Source: Pseudomonas fluorescens (GTDB taxonomy: Bacteria; Pseudomonadota; Gammaproteobacteria; Pseudomonadales; Pseudomonadaceae). Taken from it: a DNA stretch of 64,000 bases. The notes beneath the pieces are model-generated. The model searched no databases and was not told where the DNA came from. It worked only from the letters and a program-made list of their open reading frames with translations. A program made the translations under genes and the position numbers. Location: assembly GCF_040448305.1 (NCBI RefSeq), contig NZ_CP148752.1:3720001-3784000 (forward strand), written 5' to 3'. How positions within the stretch are numbered: the stretch's first letter is position 1; each line of letters begins with the position of its first letter. Positions 36,711 to 47,200 of this stretch are shown piece after piece.

Positions 36711-37796
36711 ATGGGTCATCCAACAGCAATCGAAGTGCGAAACGTCTCAAAGCGCTATTCCGACGATCCGGGACTGGCGCCAGCCCTGGACAACGTCTCG
36801 GTCGACATTGCCGACAACGAATTCTTTACCCTGCTCGGCCCCTCCGGCTGTGGCAAAACCACCCTGCTGCGCACCATTGCCGGCTTCGAGCATGTCAGCG
36901 ATGGCGAGATTCGTCTGGCCGGCGAACCGGTCAACGACCTGCCGCCATTCAAGCGCCGGGTCAACACGGTATTCCAGAGTTACGCGCTGTTTCCGCACAT
37001 GAGTGTTGCGCAGAATATCGCCTTCGGCCTCGAGATGCAGGGTCTTGATCGCAAACTCATCCCGCAGCGCGTCGATGAGATGCTGGCGCTGGTGCAAATG
37101 CAGCACCTGGCCAAGCGCAAACCGGCCGAACTGTCCGGCGGCCAACAGCAACGGGTGGCTCTGGCCCGGGCCCTGGCGCCAAAACCCAAAGTGTTGCTGC
37201 TCGACGAACCGCTGTCGGCCCTGGACCTCAAGTTGCGCAAGGAAATGCAGGTCGAACTCAAGCGCGTGCAGAAAGAAGCCGGGATCACCTTCATTTTCGT
37301 CACCCACGATCAGGAAGAAGCCCTGACCCTGTCCGATCGCATTGCCGTGATGTCCGCCGGCAAGATCCTGCAGATCGGCACGCCCAATGAAATCTACGAG
37401 CGCCCGCAACACCAGTTCGTCGCGCAATTCATCGGCGACATCAACTTCCTTCCCGGCCATATCAAACGTGGCCAGCAGAACGAAAAGCTCTTCGTGCCCA
37501 ACGGCATGCCAGTGGAAATCCCCTGCCCGGCCCAGGGCTTTGACGGCAGCAAGGTGCAACTGGCGTTCCGCCCCGAGCGCTCGCAACTGGTCGAGCCGAC
37601 ACAGCCGCATCACCTGCGCGGCGTGATCGAAGCCGTGCTGTATGTCGGCACGGCCACGCTCTATCAATGCCGCTTGAACAACGACATCAAGGTCATGCTG
37701 CGCGAGAACAACGAAGGCCTGAACCACGGGCGGGTGGTGGGTGATCGCGTCGCGGTCAACCTGCCGCCCCACGCCTGCCTGTTGATGGAGGCCTGA
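36711..37796 (+). CDS. ABC transporter ATP-binding protein, PotA-like
   Basis: 361 aa. Walker A GPSGCGKTT at residues 43-51, Q-loop in NTVFQSYALFPHMS, signature LSGGQQQRVALARAL, Walker B VLLLDEPLSALD, switch His in FVTHDQEEAL, and a C-terminal TOBE domain (after ~240). This is the energy subunit of a spermidine/putrescine-type (CUT1/POPT) importer. It leads an operon whose next three genes are the two permeases and the binding protein; spacing to the next gene is one base. Confidence 0.93.
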   Translation: MGHPTAIEVRNVSKRYSDDPGLAPALDNVSVDIADNEFFTLLGPSGCGKTTLLRTIAGFEHVSDGEIRLAGEPVNDLPPFKRRVNTVFQSYALFPHMSVAQNIAFGLEMQGLDRKLIPQRVDEMLALVQMQHLAKRKPAELSGGQQQRVALARALAPKPKVLLLDEPLSALDLKLRKEMQVELKRVQKEAGITFIFVTHDQEEALTLSDRIAVMSAGKILQIGTPNEIYERPQHQFVAQFIGDINFLPGHIKRGQQNEKLFVPNGMPVEIPCPAQGFDGSKVQLAFRPERSQLVEPTQPHHLRGVIEAVLYVGTATLYQCRLNNDIKVMLRENNEGLNHGRVVGDRVAVNLPPHACLLMEA

Positions 37797-37797
37797 G

Positions 37798-38715
37798 ATG
37801 AGCGTCAGCAGCACTTCCCCAGCCCTCAACCGCGCGCTGTTGCTCAGCCCGGTGGTTTTGACCCTGCTGGCCCTGATCGCCATTCCGCTGGGCATCATGG
37901 GCTACATCAGCCTGTTGCCGCGCAACGTCTATGGCGGCGTCGACTGGCAGGCCGACTGGCAATTGCAAAGCTACGTGCAACTGTTTTTCCAGGAAGGTTT
38001 CGATGGCGAACTGGAACTGAACTGGGTCTACGCCCAAGCGCTGCTTCGTTCGGTGTTCCAGGCCGGTGGCACCACGGTCCTGTGTTTCCTGTTCGGTTTC
38101 CCGGTAGCGTTGTGGATGTCGAGCCTGACACCGCGCCGGCGCAACCTGATGGTATTACTGATCACCATCCCGTTCTGGACCAACCTGCTGATCCGCAACT
38201 ACGCGTGGCTGATCATCCTGCGTGAACACGGCTGGGTCGCCCAGAGCCTCAACGCGCTGTTCCCGAAAGCCGGTGGCATCACCCTGCTCTACAACGACTT
38301 CGCGGTCAGCGTCGGCCTGGTCTACAGCTTCCTGCCATTCATGATTTTGCCGATCTACTCGACCCTGGAAAAACTCGACTGGCGCCTGGTGGAAGCCGCC
38401 TACGACCTGGGCGCCAACCGCTGGCACGCGTTGCGCCGGATCATCCTGCCGCTGTCGATGCCGGGGGTGATTGCCGGAGCCTTGCTGGTGTTCGTGCCAA
38501 GCCTGGGCGCCTTCATTACCCCGGCGATTCTCGGCGGCGGCAAGACGCTGATGATCGGCAACCTGATCCAGCAGCAGTTCGGCACTGCGCGCAACTGGCC
38601 GCTGGGCAGTTCGCTGTCGTTCCTGTTGCTGGGGATCATGTTGGTGTCGCTGGTGCTCTACGCCCTTTATAGCCGCAATGCCACCAAGACCCAACGCCCA
38701 GGAGCCCAAGCATGA
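37798..38715 (+). CDS. ABC transporter permease, PotB-like
   Basis: 305 aa with six membrane helices, the first near residues 15-40 and the last at LLGIMLVSLVLYALY. The conserved EAA loop is visible as EAAYDLGANRWHALRRIILP, where the ATPase docks. It overlaps the next gene by four bases (ATGA). Together with the second permease it forms the inner-membrane channel of the polyamine-type importer. Confidence 0.92.
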   Translation: MSVSSTSPALNRALLLSPVVLTLLALIAIPLGIMGYISLLPRNVYGGVDWQADWQLQSYVQLFFQEGFDGELELNWVYAQALLRSVFQAGGTTVLCFLFGFPVALWMSSLTPRRRNLMVLLITIPFWTNLLIRNYAWLIILREHGWVAQSLNALFPKAGGITLLYNDFAVSVGLVYSFLPFMILPIYSTLEKLDWRLVEAAYDLGANRWHALRRIILPLSMPGVIAGALLVFVPSLGAFITPAILGGGKTLMIGNLIQQQFGTARNWPLGSSLSFLLLGIMLVSLVLYALYSRNATKTQRPGAQA

Positions 38716-39500
38716 TCGCCCTGCACCTGAAGAAACTGCCGCTGACCCGTGAAGTCAGCCTGTTGATGCTGGCCTATCTGTACCTGCCGATCTTTGTATT
38801 GATCGCCTACAGCTTCAACGCCAACCGCTCGGCGACGGTGTGGACCGAGTTCTCCTTCGACTGGTATGGACGCATCCTCGCCAACCCGTCGATCCAGACG
38901 GCGGCGCTGAACTCGATCATCGTCGCCAGCATCGCCACGGTGTGCGCCACGGCGATTGCCCTGCTCGCGGCGCTGGCGACTTACCGGCCGTTCTACGGGC
39001 AGAAAATGGTCGAGGGCGGGATCAACCTGCCGTTGATCCTGCCGGAGATCGTCACCGCCGTGGCCACCCTGCTGCTGTTCATGGCGCTGGGGATCAAGCT
39101 CGGTCTGCTGACGGTGATCGTCGCGCACATCGGCTTCTGCATTCCCTTCGCCTACCTGCCGATCCGTGCGCGGCTCAACGACCTGGACAAGAGCCTGCTG
39201 GAAGCGGCGAACGACCTGTACGCCAACCCCTGGCAGGTGTTCCGCCGGGTGACCTTGCCGCTGCTGTGGCCTGCGGTGCTGTCCGGTTCGGTGCTGGCGT
39301 TCGTGGTCAGCCTCGACGATTTCATCATGACCTTCTTCGTCGCCGGCCCCGGCTCGACGACCCTGCCGGTGTACATCTTCTCGGCGATCAAGGCCGGCGT
39401 GACGCCGGAGATCAACGCGATTTCAACGCTGATGCTGGTGATTTCCATCGTGCTGGTGGTGCTGGCCTTCTGGCTGGGACAGCGCGGCAAACAACAATAA
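38712..39500 (+). CDS. ABC transporter permease, PotC-like
   Basis: 262 aa with six predicted helices and an EAA loop EAANDLYANPWQVFRRVTLP. It begins inside the stop region of the PotB-like gene, and its own stop is 16 bases before the binding-protein gene, whose ribosome-binding site CTGGAGACT fills the gap. It is the second channel subunit of the same importer. Confidence 0.92.
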   Translation: MIALHLKKLPLTREVSLLMLAYLYLPIFVLIAYSFNANRSATVWTEFSFDWYGRILANPSIQTAALNSIIVASIATVCATAIALLAALATYRPFYGQKMVEGGINLPLILPEIVTAVATLLLFMALGIKLGLLTVIVAHIGFCIPFAYLPIRARLNDLDKSLLEAANDLYANPWQVFRRVTLPLLWPAVLSGSVLAFVVSLDDFIMTFFVAGPGSTTLPVYIFSAIKAGVTPEINAISTLMLVISIVLVVLAFWLGQRGKQQ

Positions 39501-39516
39501 GCCTGGAGACTTCTAT

Positions 39517-40584
39517 ATGAGCAAGAAAGTGAAAAGCATGCGTTTAGCCGTTGCCGGCCTGGCCTTGAGTTGCTTCACCGCGCTCACTGCGTTCGGCGCC
39601 CAGGTCGCCGAGCCCAAGGAACTGTTCTTCTACAACTGGACCGACTACTACCCGGTCGAGCTGTTGGCCAAGTTCGAAAAGGAGACCGGGATCAAGGTCA
39701 CCATGGACGGTTACGACAGCAACGAAACCCTGCTGGCCAAGCTGCAGGCCGGCGGTGCGGCGTATGACGTGATCGTGCCGTCGCAATCGATCATGCGCAC
39801 CCTGATCAACCAGGACCTGCTACTGGAAATCGACGCCTCGGCCCTGCCCAACTTCCAGTACGTCAAACCGGCGTTCCGCGACCCGAGCTTCGACCCGGGC
39901 CGCAAGTTCTCGGCACCGTACCTGTGGGGCACTACCGGGTTCTCCTATGACAGCGCCCGAGTGCCCGGCGGCAAGCTCGACGACTCGTGGAAAGAGTTCT
40001 TCGAGCCGCGCAAGGAACTGCAAGGCCAACTCGCCGCCCTCGACACCTCCAGCAGCGTGATCAACGCCGCCAGTCATTACCTGAATGTCGACGAGTGCAG
40101 CGAAAACCCCCAGGACGCCAAGCGCATCCTCGAACTGCTGCAAAAACAGAAACCCTTCCTGAAGATGTACAGCTCGGACAACACCGTCGACCGCATGGCC
40201 TCCGGTGAAGTGATCATGATGCAGAACTGGAACGGTTCTACAGCGCGGGCCACCTTGCAGAAGAGCACCATCAAGTACGTGTATCCGAAGGAAGGCCTGG
40301 CGATGTTCCAGGACAACTTCGCCGTGCCGAAAAGCGCACCGCACCCCGGCAACGCGAAGATCTTCATCGACTGGATGATGAAACCGGAAAACGCCGCCGC
40401 CGTCTCCAACGCCATCGCCTACGACAACGGCATCCAGAGCGACAAGCTGATCGATGCCAAATGGCGAGTGATGGACGCCATCAACATGCCCGACGAATTC
40501 GCCTCGCGCCTGCGTCCGGAAAAGGAATGCAGCAACAAGGCGCGGGAGCTGCAGGACCGGATCTGGGCCAAGCTCAAGGGCTGA
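39517..40584 (+). CDS. ABC transporter substrate-binding protein, PotD-like
   Basis: 355 aa with a signal peptide (about residues 1-28, AFGAQVAEP). The mature protein has the spermidine/putrescine-binding signature (LFFYNWTDYYPVELLAKFEK; YDVIVPSQSIMRTLINQDLL; GTTGFSYDSARVPG; VMMQNWNGS near 230). These families bind polyamines but also other cationic or small nitrogenous compounds. The following deaminase-type genes suggest a nitrogenous substrate destined for degradation rather than polyamine storage. A REP pair follows. Confidence 0.92.
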   Translation: MSKKVKSMRLAVAGLALSCFTALTAFGAQVAEPKELFFYNWTDYYPVELLAKFEKETGIKVTMDGYDSNETLLAKLQAGGAAYDVIVPSQSIMRTLINQDLLLEIDASALPNFQYVKPAFRDPSFDPGRKFSAPYLWGTTGFSYDSARVPGGKLDDSWKEFFEPRKELQGQLAALDTSSSVINAASHYLNVDECSENPQDAKRILELLQKQKPFLKMYSSDNTVDRMASGEVIMMQNWNGSTARATLQKSTIKYVYPKEGLAMFQDNFAVPKSAPHPGNAKIFIDWMMKPENAAAVSNAIAYDNGIQSDKLIDAKWRVMDAINMPDEFASRLRPEKECSNKARELQDRIWAKLKG

Positions 40585-40611
40585 TCGGCTGACTTGAAAC
40601 CGAGTCGCGGC

Positions 40612-40688
40612 CATCGCGAGCAGGCTCGCTCCTACAGTGGATCTTCGGCGTTCACAAAATCCCTGTAGGAGCGAGCCTGCTCGCGATG
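40612..40688. repeat. REP palindrome pair inside the transporter/amidohydrolase operon
   Basis: Inverted REP cores (ATCGCGAGCAGGCTCGCTCC and complement) fill the gap between the binding-protein gene and the first amidohydrolase. REP elements within operons can stabilise the upstream mRNA. Confidence 0.9.
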
Positions 40689-40723
40689 AGGCCCTCTCAC
40701 ACAACACTGAATTTGAGGTTTGT

Positions 40724-41920
40724 ATGACCCAACCCCGCTGGCTACGCAACGTGCGCCCCTACGGCTCAACCGCCGAAGACCTGCTGATCGAAAACGGCCG
40801 CTTCAGCCAACGCCGCCCGACTTCGAACGCGGCCCTGTCCGCGACCGACATCGACGGCCAGAACCAGTTGCTCACCCCCGCCCTGGTGGAAAGCCACGTG
40901 CACCTGGACAAAACCCTCTGGGGCCAACCCTGGCGCCCCAACAGCGCCGGCCCGACCCTCAAGGACTACATCGCCAACGAACGGCGCATCCTGCGTGAAG
41001 TCACCACACCGATTGCGCAACGGGCCGGTTCCCTGCTGGAAAACTGCATCGCCCGTGGCTCGCTGACCATGCGTTGCCACGTCGACATCGACCCGGAATT
41101 CGGCCTGCGGCATGTCGAGGCCATGCAACAACTGCGTGAAAACTACCGCGACCTGATCGACCTGCAACTGGTGGTGTTCCCGCAGACGGGTTTGATCAGC
41201 CGCCCCGGCACCGCCGAGCTGATGCGCGAAGCCATGGCCCTGGGCGTGGAGAACGTCGGTGGCCTGGACCCGTGCGGTATCGACAACGACCCCATCGCAC
41301 AACTGGATTTCGTGTTCAAACTGGCCAGCGAGTTCGATCGTGGCGTCGACATTCACCTGCACGACAAGGGTGAGCTGGGCCTGTGGCAGATCGCGCTGAT
41401 CGCCGACTACACCGAGCGATTCGGCCGGCAAGGCCGGGTAATGATCAGCCACGCGTATTGCCTGGGCATGTTGCCGTGGAGCCAGGTCAAACCGGTGGCC
41501 GAGCGCCTGGCGTCGCTGGGCATTTCGCTGATGAGTTCGGCCCCGGCCGATTGTGCTGTGCCGCCGTTCCTGGCCCTGCGCGAAACCGGCGTGAATGTGT
41601 GCCTGGGCTCGGACGGCATTCGTGATGCCTGGTCGCCCATGGGCAACGGCGACATGCTGGAGCGGGCGATGCTGCTGGCGTTCCGTTTCGATTTGAACAA
41701 GGACGAAGAACTGGCGGCGGCGTTCGAAGCGGCGACCTTCAACGGCGCCCAGGCGCTGGGTTGCGAAGTCAATCGCCTGGAGATCGGCCAGCCGGCGGAC
41801 TTCCTGCTGATGCCGGTACAAACGCTGGGTGAGGCGGTGGTTTCGCGGCCGTTGCGTCAGGTCTATCGCGCGGGCCGGTTGATTGCTGCGGGTGGTCGCT
41901 TGCTGGACAGCCGTTTGTGA
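40724..41920 (+). CDS. Amidohydrolase of the cytosine deaminase/AtzC-like group
   Basis: 398 aa. The ATG at 40724 follows TTTGAGGTTTGT; an earlier in-frame start would translate REP sequence. Metal-site motifs are complete: HxH at H58/H60 in VESHVHLDKTL, MRCHVDIDPEFGL, DIHLHDKGELGL, SHAYCLGML, and a final Asp in LGSDGIRDAWSPMGNGDM. This is the metal-dependent subgroup that includes cytosine deaminase and the s-triazine hydrolase AtzC, which split amino groups from N-heterocycles. It overlaps the next gene by four bases. Cytoplasmic. Substrate not assignable. Confidence 0.85.
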   Translation: MTQPRWLRNVRPYGSTAEDLLIENGRFSQRRPTSNAALSATDIDGQNQLLTPALVESHVHLDKTLWGQPWRPNSAGPTLKDYIANERRILREVTTPIAQRAGSLLENCIARGSLTMRCHVDIDPEFGLRHVEAMQQLRENYRDLIDLQLVVFPQTGLISRPGTAELMREAMALGVENVGGLDPCGIDNDPIAQLDFVFKLASEFDRGVDIHLHDKGELGLWQIALIADYTERFGRQGRVMISHAYCLGMLPWSQVKPVAERLASLGISLMSSAPADCAVPPFLALRETGVNVCLGSDGIRDAWSPMGNGDMLERAMLLAFRFDLNKDEELAAAFEAATFNGAQALGCEVNRLEIGQPADFLLMPVQTLGEAVVSRPLRQVYRAGRLIAAGGRLLDSRL

Positions 41921-43404
41921 AGCGCATCGGCTTGCGGGCCAGTTGCGTGGTCGGCTTCGACGGCACGCGGCATGTGTTGTGGCGCAATGGTGAAGTGGTG
42001 TTCGCGGGCTCACGCATCGAGTTTGTCGGGCGAGGTTATCCAGGGCCGGTGGATCAATGGATTGATTACGGCAACGCGCTGATCGGCCCCGGCTTCATCG
42101 ATCTGGATGCCTTGGGCGATCTCGACTCCACGGTGCTGACCCTGGACAACGGCGACGAGCGCGCCATGGGCCGGATGTGGTCGGCGGAGTATCTGGCGCG
42201 TGGATCGCGGGAAAGTTACAGCCCCGAAGAAGAAGCCTTCAAATACCGCTACGCCTTCACGCAGTTGATCCGCAACGGCATCACCACGGCCATGCCGATC
42301 ACTTCGATGTATTACCGTGAGTGGGCCGAGACCTACGACGAATTTGCGGCGGTGGCAGGCGTGGCGGCCGAACTGGGGCTGCGCACTTACCTCGGCCCTT
42401 GCTACATGAGCGGCATGAGCTACTGGCAGGCCGATGGAACCCTGGCGCACCACTGGGACGAAGGCCGGGGCATGGCCGGGCTCGATGCCGCCGAACGGTT
42501 TTTCCGGGATTTCGATGGCGTGAACAACGGCCTGATTCGCGGCGCGCTGCTGCCCGATCGCATCCAGACCTGCACCCCGGCGCTGCTGCAACGCACCGCC
42601 GCGCTGAGCCGGGAACTGGGCGCACCGATGCGCTTGCACTGCTGCCAGGGCCTCGGCGAGGTCGCGATGGTCGAGCAACTGCGCGGCTCCTCGCCACTGG
42701 GCTGGCTGCAGCAGCTTGGGCTTTTGACCCCGCGCAGTCTGCTACCCCATGGCATCTACACCCGAGGCGATGACGACCTGCAACGCGTGATCGATGGCGG
42801 CGCAAGCCTGGTGCATTGCCCGGTGGTGTTCGCCCGGGACGGCGAGGCGCTGAATTCGTTTGGCCGCTATCGGGCCAAGGGCATCAACTTCGCCCTGGGC
42901 ACCGACACCTGGCCGGCGGACTTGCTGGACAACATGCGCCAGGGCTTGAACATCGCTCGATTGATGGAGGGTGGCAACGAGCTGACCAGCACGCAGGACC
43001 TGTACAACGCCGCGACCCTCGGCGGAGCCGAGGCACTGGGCCGCGACGATCTCGGCCGCCTGGCGCCCGGGGCCAAGGCCGACATCACCGTATTCAACCT
43101 GCGCGGGATGCACCTGGGACCGCTATTCGATCCGCTGAAAAATCTGGTGCTGGCCGGCCGCGGTGACGACTGCATCGCCAGCTATATCGACGGCCGCTGC
43201 GTGATGCAGGACGGCCAGGTCGAGGGCGTCGACTACCCCGCCCTGCAACGCCAGGCCCAACAACAATTCGAAAAACTGATGCGCAGCCACAGCGACCGCG
43301 CCTTTGGCCAACCGGACTGGAAAAGCCTGTTCCAGCCAGCCATCCCGTTCGCCGACGACTACAGCGCACAGGCGCCGCTGTGCGCCATTGACCCTCTCCT
43401 TTAG
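41917..43404 (+). CDS. Amidohydrolase/chlorohydrolase-like protein with an altered metal motif
   Basis: 495 aa from a GTG codon that overlaps the preceding stop. The overall shape is that of TRZ/ATZ-type amidohydrolases: an N-terminal composite domain, barrel entry IGPGFIDLDALGDLD (residues 56-70), RLHCCQGLGE, LLPHGIYTRGDDD, LVHCPVVFARDG, LGTDTWPADLLDNMRQGL and a C-terminal GAKADITVFNL. The usual first HxH zinc-ligand pair is absent; the position reads DLDAL. The later His, His and Asp positions remain. It may bind a single metal or act on a different bond. It is in the same operon as the cytosine deaminase-like gene, so the two probably act successively on the imported molecule. Confidence 0.82.
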   Translation: MKRIGLRASCVVGFDGTRHVLWRNGEVVFAGSRIEFVGRGYPGPVDQWIDYGNALIGPGFIDLDALGDLDSTVLTLDNGDERAMGRMWSAEYLARGSRESYSPEEEAFKYRYAFTQLIRNGITTAMPITSMYYREWAETYDEFAAVAGVAAELGLRTYLGPCYMSGMSYWQADGTLAHHWDEGRGMAGLDAAERFFRDFDGVNNGLIRGALLPDRIQTCTPALLQRTAALSRELGAPMRLHCCQGLGEVAMVEQLRGSSPLGWLQQLGLLTPRSLLPHGIYTRGDDDLQRVIDGGASLVHCPVVFARDGEALNSFGRYRAKGINFALGTDTWPADLLDNMRQGLNIARLMEGGNELTSTQDLYNAATLGGAEALGRDDLGRLAPGAKADITVFNLRGMHLGPLFDPLKNLVLAGRGDDCIASYIDGRCVMQDGQVEGVDYPALQRQAQQQFEKLMRSHSDRAFGQPDWKSLFQPAIPFADDYSAQAPLCAIDPLL

Positions 43405-43416
43405 AGATTTCTGCCT

Positions 43417-44079
43417 ATGCAAAGCTTCGACTTCAGCACATTGAGCCCACGGGACAAATACAAGATTCTGATCGGCAGCGTCGTGCCACGGCCGATTGCC
43501 CTGGTCACCACCGTCGACGGCGAAGGCCGGATCAACGCGGCGCCGTTCAGCTTCTTCAATGCGCTGTCGGCCGATCCGCCCATCCTCGCCCTGGGCGTGG
43601 AAAACTACGGCGATCAAAGCCCCAAGGACACCACACGCAACATTCAGCTCAATCAGGAATTCACCGTGAACATCGTCAGCGATGCGCTGGTGGAAGCCAT
43701 GAACGTCTGCGCCGTGCCCTTCGCCCCCGGTTTCGATGAACTGACCGCCGCCGGCCTCACCGCCATCCCCGGCACCACGGTCAAATGCCCACGCATCGGC
43801 GAAGCCCCGGTGGCGCTGGAGTGCCGGCGGATGATGGCCCTGTCCATCGGCCAATCCCGGGAGATCATCTTTGGTGAAGTGCTGATGGCCCATGTGCGTG
43901 ACGAACTGATCGATCCGAAAACCCTTTACATCGATCAGTTGGGGCTGGATGCGATCGGACGCATGGGCGGGCATGGCTATGCGCGCACGCGAGATTACTT
44001 CGACTTGCCGACGCGTTCGTTGCAGGCCTGGACGGATGCGCCGGGGGGTGGGGAGCGGTTTTGGCCGATTGCCAAATAG
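43417..44079 (+). CDS. Flavin reductase-like (FMN-binding split barrel) protein
   Basis: 220 aa. The flavin reductase-like domain begins at SPRDKYKILIGSVVPRPIAL, a typical opening of this group, and includes the FMN-binding NAAPFSFFNALSADPPILAL stretch. Members either reduce free flavin for a partner monooxygenase or act as FMN enzymes on their own; no monooxygenase gene is present in this operon. The gap to the preceding gene is 12 bases, so it belongs to the same transcript. A REP pair follows. Confidence 0.88.
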   Translation: MQSFDFSTLSPRDKYKILIGSVVPRPIALVTTVDGEGRINAAPFSFFNALSADPPILALGVENYGDQSPKDTTRNIQLNQEFTVNIVSDALVEAMNVCAVPFAPGFDELTAAGLTAIPGTTVKCPRIGEAPVALECRRMMALSIGQSREIIFGEVLMAHVRDELIDPKTLYIDQLGLDAIGRMGGHGYARTRDYFDLPTRSLQAWTDAPGGGERFWPIAK

Positions 44080-44098
44080 CAGGCATCAACACAAATCC

Positions 44099-44190
44099 TG
44101 TGGGAGCGAGCTTGCTCGCGATGACGGCTGAACAGTCAACACACATGTTGCCTGACAGACCGCTATCGCGAGCAAGCTCGCTCCCACAGG
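44099..44190. repeat. REP palindrome pair between the catabolic operon and dnaE2
   Basis: Inverted REP cores (GTGGGAGCGAGCTTGCTCGC and complement) between convergent genes; right arm ends ten bases before the dnaE2 stop codon. Confidence 0.9.
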
Positions 44191-44200
44191 AGTTGCAGCG

Positions 44201-47200
44201 TTAGTGAAAATCCCGGCTCCGCACAGTGATGCCATCGAGCAACGGGCTCAGGTCACTCAACCGTCCGGCAATCAGATGCCGCACCTCCCCCTCCTTCTCC
44301 CAACGCCCATCGACCTTGAGCAATTGCGAGCCGACCAACACCTGGCGCTGCCGCTCGGCCAGGTCGCGCCAGACCACCACGTTGACGTTGCCGAACTCGT
44401 CCTCAAGGGTGACGAAGGTCACGCCGCTGGCGGTGGCCGGGCGTTGTCGGCCGGTGACCAGCCCGGCAACGCTGACTGGCCGACCGTGCTCGACGTCCAG
44501 CAACTCCTTCGAACTGCGGCAGCGCCGCGCCTTCAACTCACCGCGCAACAGGGCCAACGGATGCGGCCCGAGGGTGGTGCCGACACTGGCGTAATCGGCT
44601 TGCAGGTCCTCGCCCACGGTGGGCTTTGGCAACGACACCGCGCCCTCCTCCTGGCTCGGCAGGCCGGCGAACAGACCCAACTGCTTTTGTACCCCGGCCA
44701 CTTCCCAGCGTGCCCGATGCCGGTCGCCGGCCAGGCCACGCAACGCGCCGGCATCGGCCAGTTGCTCCTGAGCGCGGGCATCGAGTCGCGCCCGCTCGCC
44801 GAGGTCGGCGATGTCGGCAAACGCGCCTTTGGAGCGTGCTGTCTCGATGCGCCGGGCATCGTCCTCGCGAAAACCCTTGATCATGCGCAGCCCCAAGCGA
44901 ATCGCCGGTTGCGCACCGGCAATCGGCTCCAGGCTGCAACCCCAGTCACTGGCGCGCACGTCCACCGGGCGAACCTGCAAATGATGACGCCGAGCGTCCT
45001 GCAGAATCTGGTCCGGGCTGTAGAACCCCATCGGCCAACTGTTGATCAGCGCACAGGCGAAGGCTGCCGGCTCGTGGCATTTCAACCAGCAACTGGCGTA
45101 GGTCAGCAAGGCAAAACTGGCCGCGTGGGACTCGGGAAAACCGTAGCTGCCAAAGCCCTTGATCTGCTCGAAGATCTGCGCGGCGAATTCGGCGGTGTAG
45201 CCGTTTTTTTTCATCCCGGCGGCCAGCCGTTCCTTGTGCGGTTCGAGCCCGCCGTGGCGTTTCCAGGCGGCCATGGAGCGGCGTAGCTGGTCGGCCTCGC
45301 CGGGGCTGTAGTCGGCGGCGACGATGGCGATCTGCATCACCTGTTCCTGAAACAGCGGCACGCCGAGGGTGCGTTTGAGTACCACTTCCAGCTCCGGTGA
45401 CGGATAGGCCTCCGGTTCTTCCTTGTTCCGTCGCCGCAGGTACGGATGCACCATGCCGCCCTGGATCGGCCCCGGCCGAACGATGGCGACCTCGATCACC
45501 AGATCGTAAAACGTCTTCGGCCTGAGCCTCGGCAGCATCGACATCTGCGCCCGGGACTCGATCTGGAACACGCCGATGGTGTCGGCCCGACCGATCATTT
45601 CGTAAGTGGCTGCGTCTTCGGACGGGATGGTCGCCAGGCTCAGGTCCAGGCCCCGGTGCCGACGCAGCAGATCGAAACATCGGCGAATCGCGCTGAGCAT
45701 GCCCAGCGCCAGGATATCGACCTTGAGCAAACCGACCGCGTCGAGGTCATCCTTGTCCCACTGGATGATGGTGCGCTCGGCCATGGCGGCATTTTCCACC
45801 GGCACCAGACTGTCCAGCGGCTGCTCGGAAATCACGAAACCGCCGGGGTGCTGGGACAAATGCCGGGGGAAGCCGATCAACTGCCCCGTCAGGCTCAGCA
45901 CTCGGTGCAGCACCGGGCTTTCGGGGTCGAACCCGCCCTCGCGCAGACGCTCCACGGGCGGTGTTTCATCGCTCCAGTGACCGCAGCAATCGGCCAGGGC
46001 GTTGATCTGGTCCGGCGGCAGACCCAAGGCCTTGGCCACATCGCGCACCGCACCGGCCGCATGGTAAGTGCTGACCACCGCCGTCAATGCGGCCCGGGCC
46101 CGACCATAACGCTGGAACACGTACTGCAAGACTTCTTCGCGGCGTTCATGTTCGAAATCGACATCGATGTCCGGCGGCTCGTTTCGCTCTTTGGACAGAA
46201 AGCGCTCGAACAACAGCGTGGTGCGATCCGGATCGATTTCGGTGATCCCCAGGGCGAAGCACACTGCCGAGTTGGCGGCAGAACCACGACCCTGACAAAG
46301 AATCTGTTGCTGGCGGGCAAAGCGGACGATGTCGTGGACTGTCAGGAAATAGCTTTCATAGCCCAGCTCCGCGATCAGTTGCAGCTCCTTGTCGATCTGC
46401 ACCAGCACTTCGCTTTTCGACCCTTTTGGCCAGCGCCACTCGATGCCTTCCTCGGTCAAATGACGCAGCCACGAGGTGGCCGAGTGCCCTTGCGGCACCA
46501 GTTCACGGGGGTACTGGTAACGCAACTGGCCAAGATCAAAGGTGCAGCGCCGGGCGATGTTCAGCGTTTCTGCCAGCAAGTCGGGCGGATAAAGCGCCCG
46601 CAGCACGTCGAGGCTGCGCAGATGGCGTTCGCCGTTGGGGTGCAGGCGCAACCCGGCATCGGCCACCGGCAGGTGATGACGGATAGCGGTCATGGTGTCC
46701 TGCAAGGCGCGCCGCCCGCGCGCGTGCATGTGCACATCGCCACTGGCCACGGCCGCAATGCGCAACTCCCTGGCCAGGCCCAGCAGATCGTTCAGGCGCC
46801 GGGCATCGTCCTGGCCGCGGTGCAACTGCACCGCCAGCCACAGGCGCTCGGCGAAGACCTGTTTGAGCCAGCGGCCCTGTTCAAAGGCATCGACAGCGTC
46901 CGGCACCCACAACGCCAGCAATCCCGGCAAGGGTTCGCTGAAGTCTTCGCGCAGCACCTGATACTGGCCTTTCTGCGTGCGCCGCCGGGCGCGGGTGATC
47001 AATCGGCACAGCGCCTGATAGCCCTCGAGGCTCTCCACCAGCAGCACCAGTTTCGGACCGTTCTCGATGCGTATTTCACTGCCGATGATCAGCGGCAACT
47101 CCACGGACTTCGCCGCCTGCCAGGCGCGAACGATGCCCGCCAGGGTGCACTCGTCGGTGATCGCCAGGGCTTGATAACCCTGCTTTTTCGCGCGCTGGAA

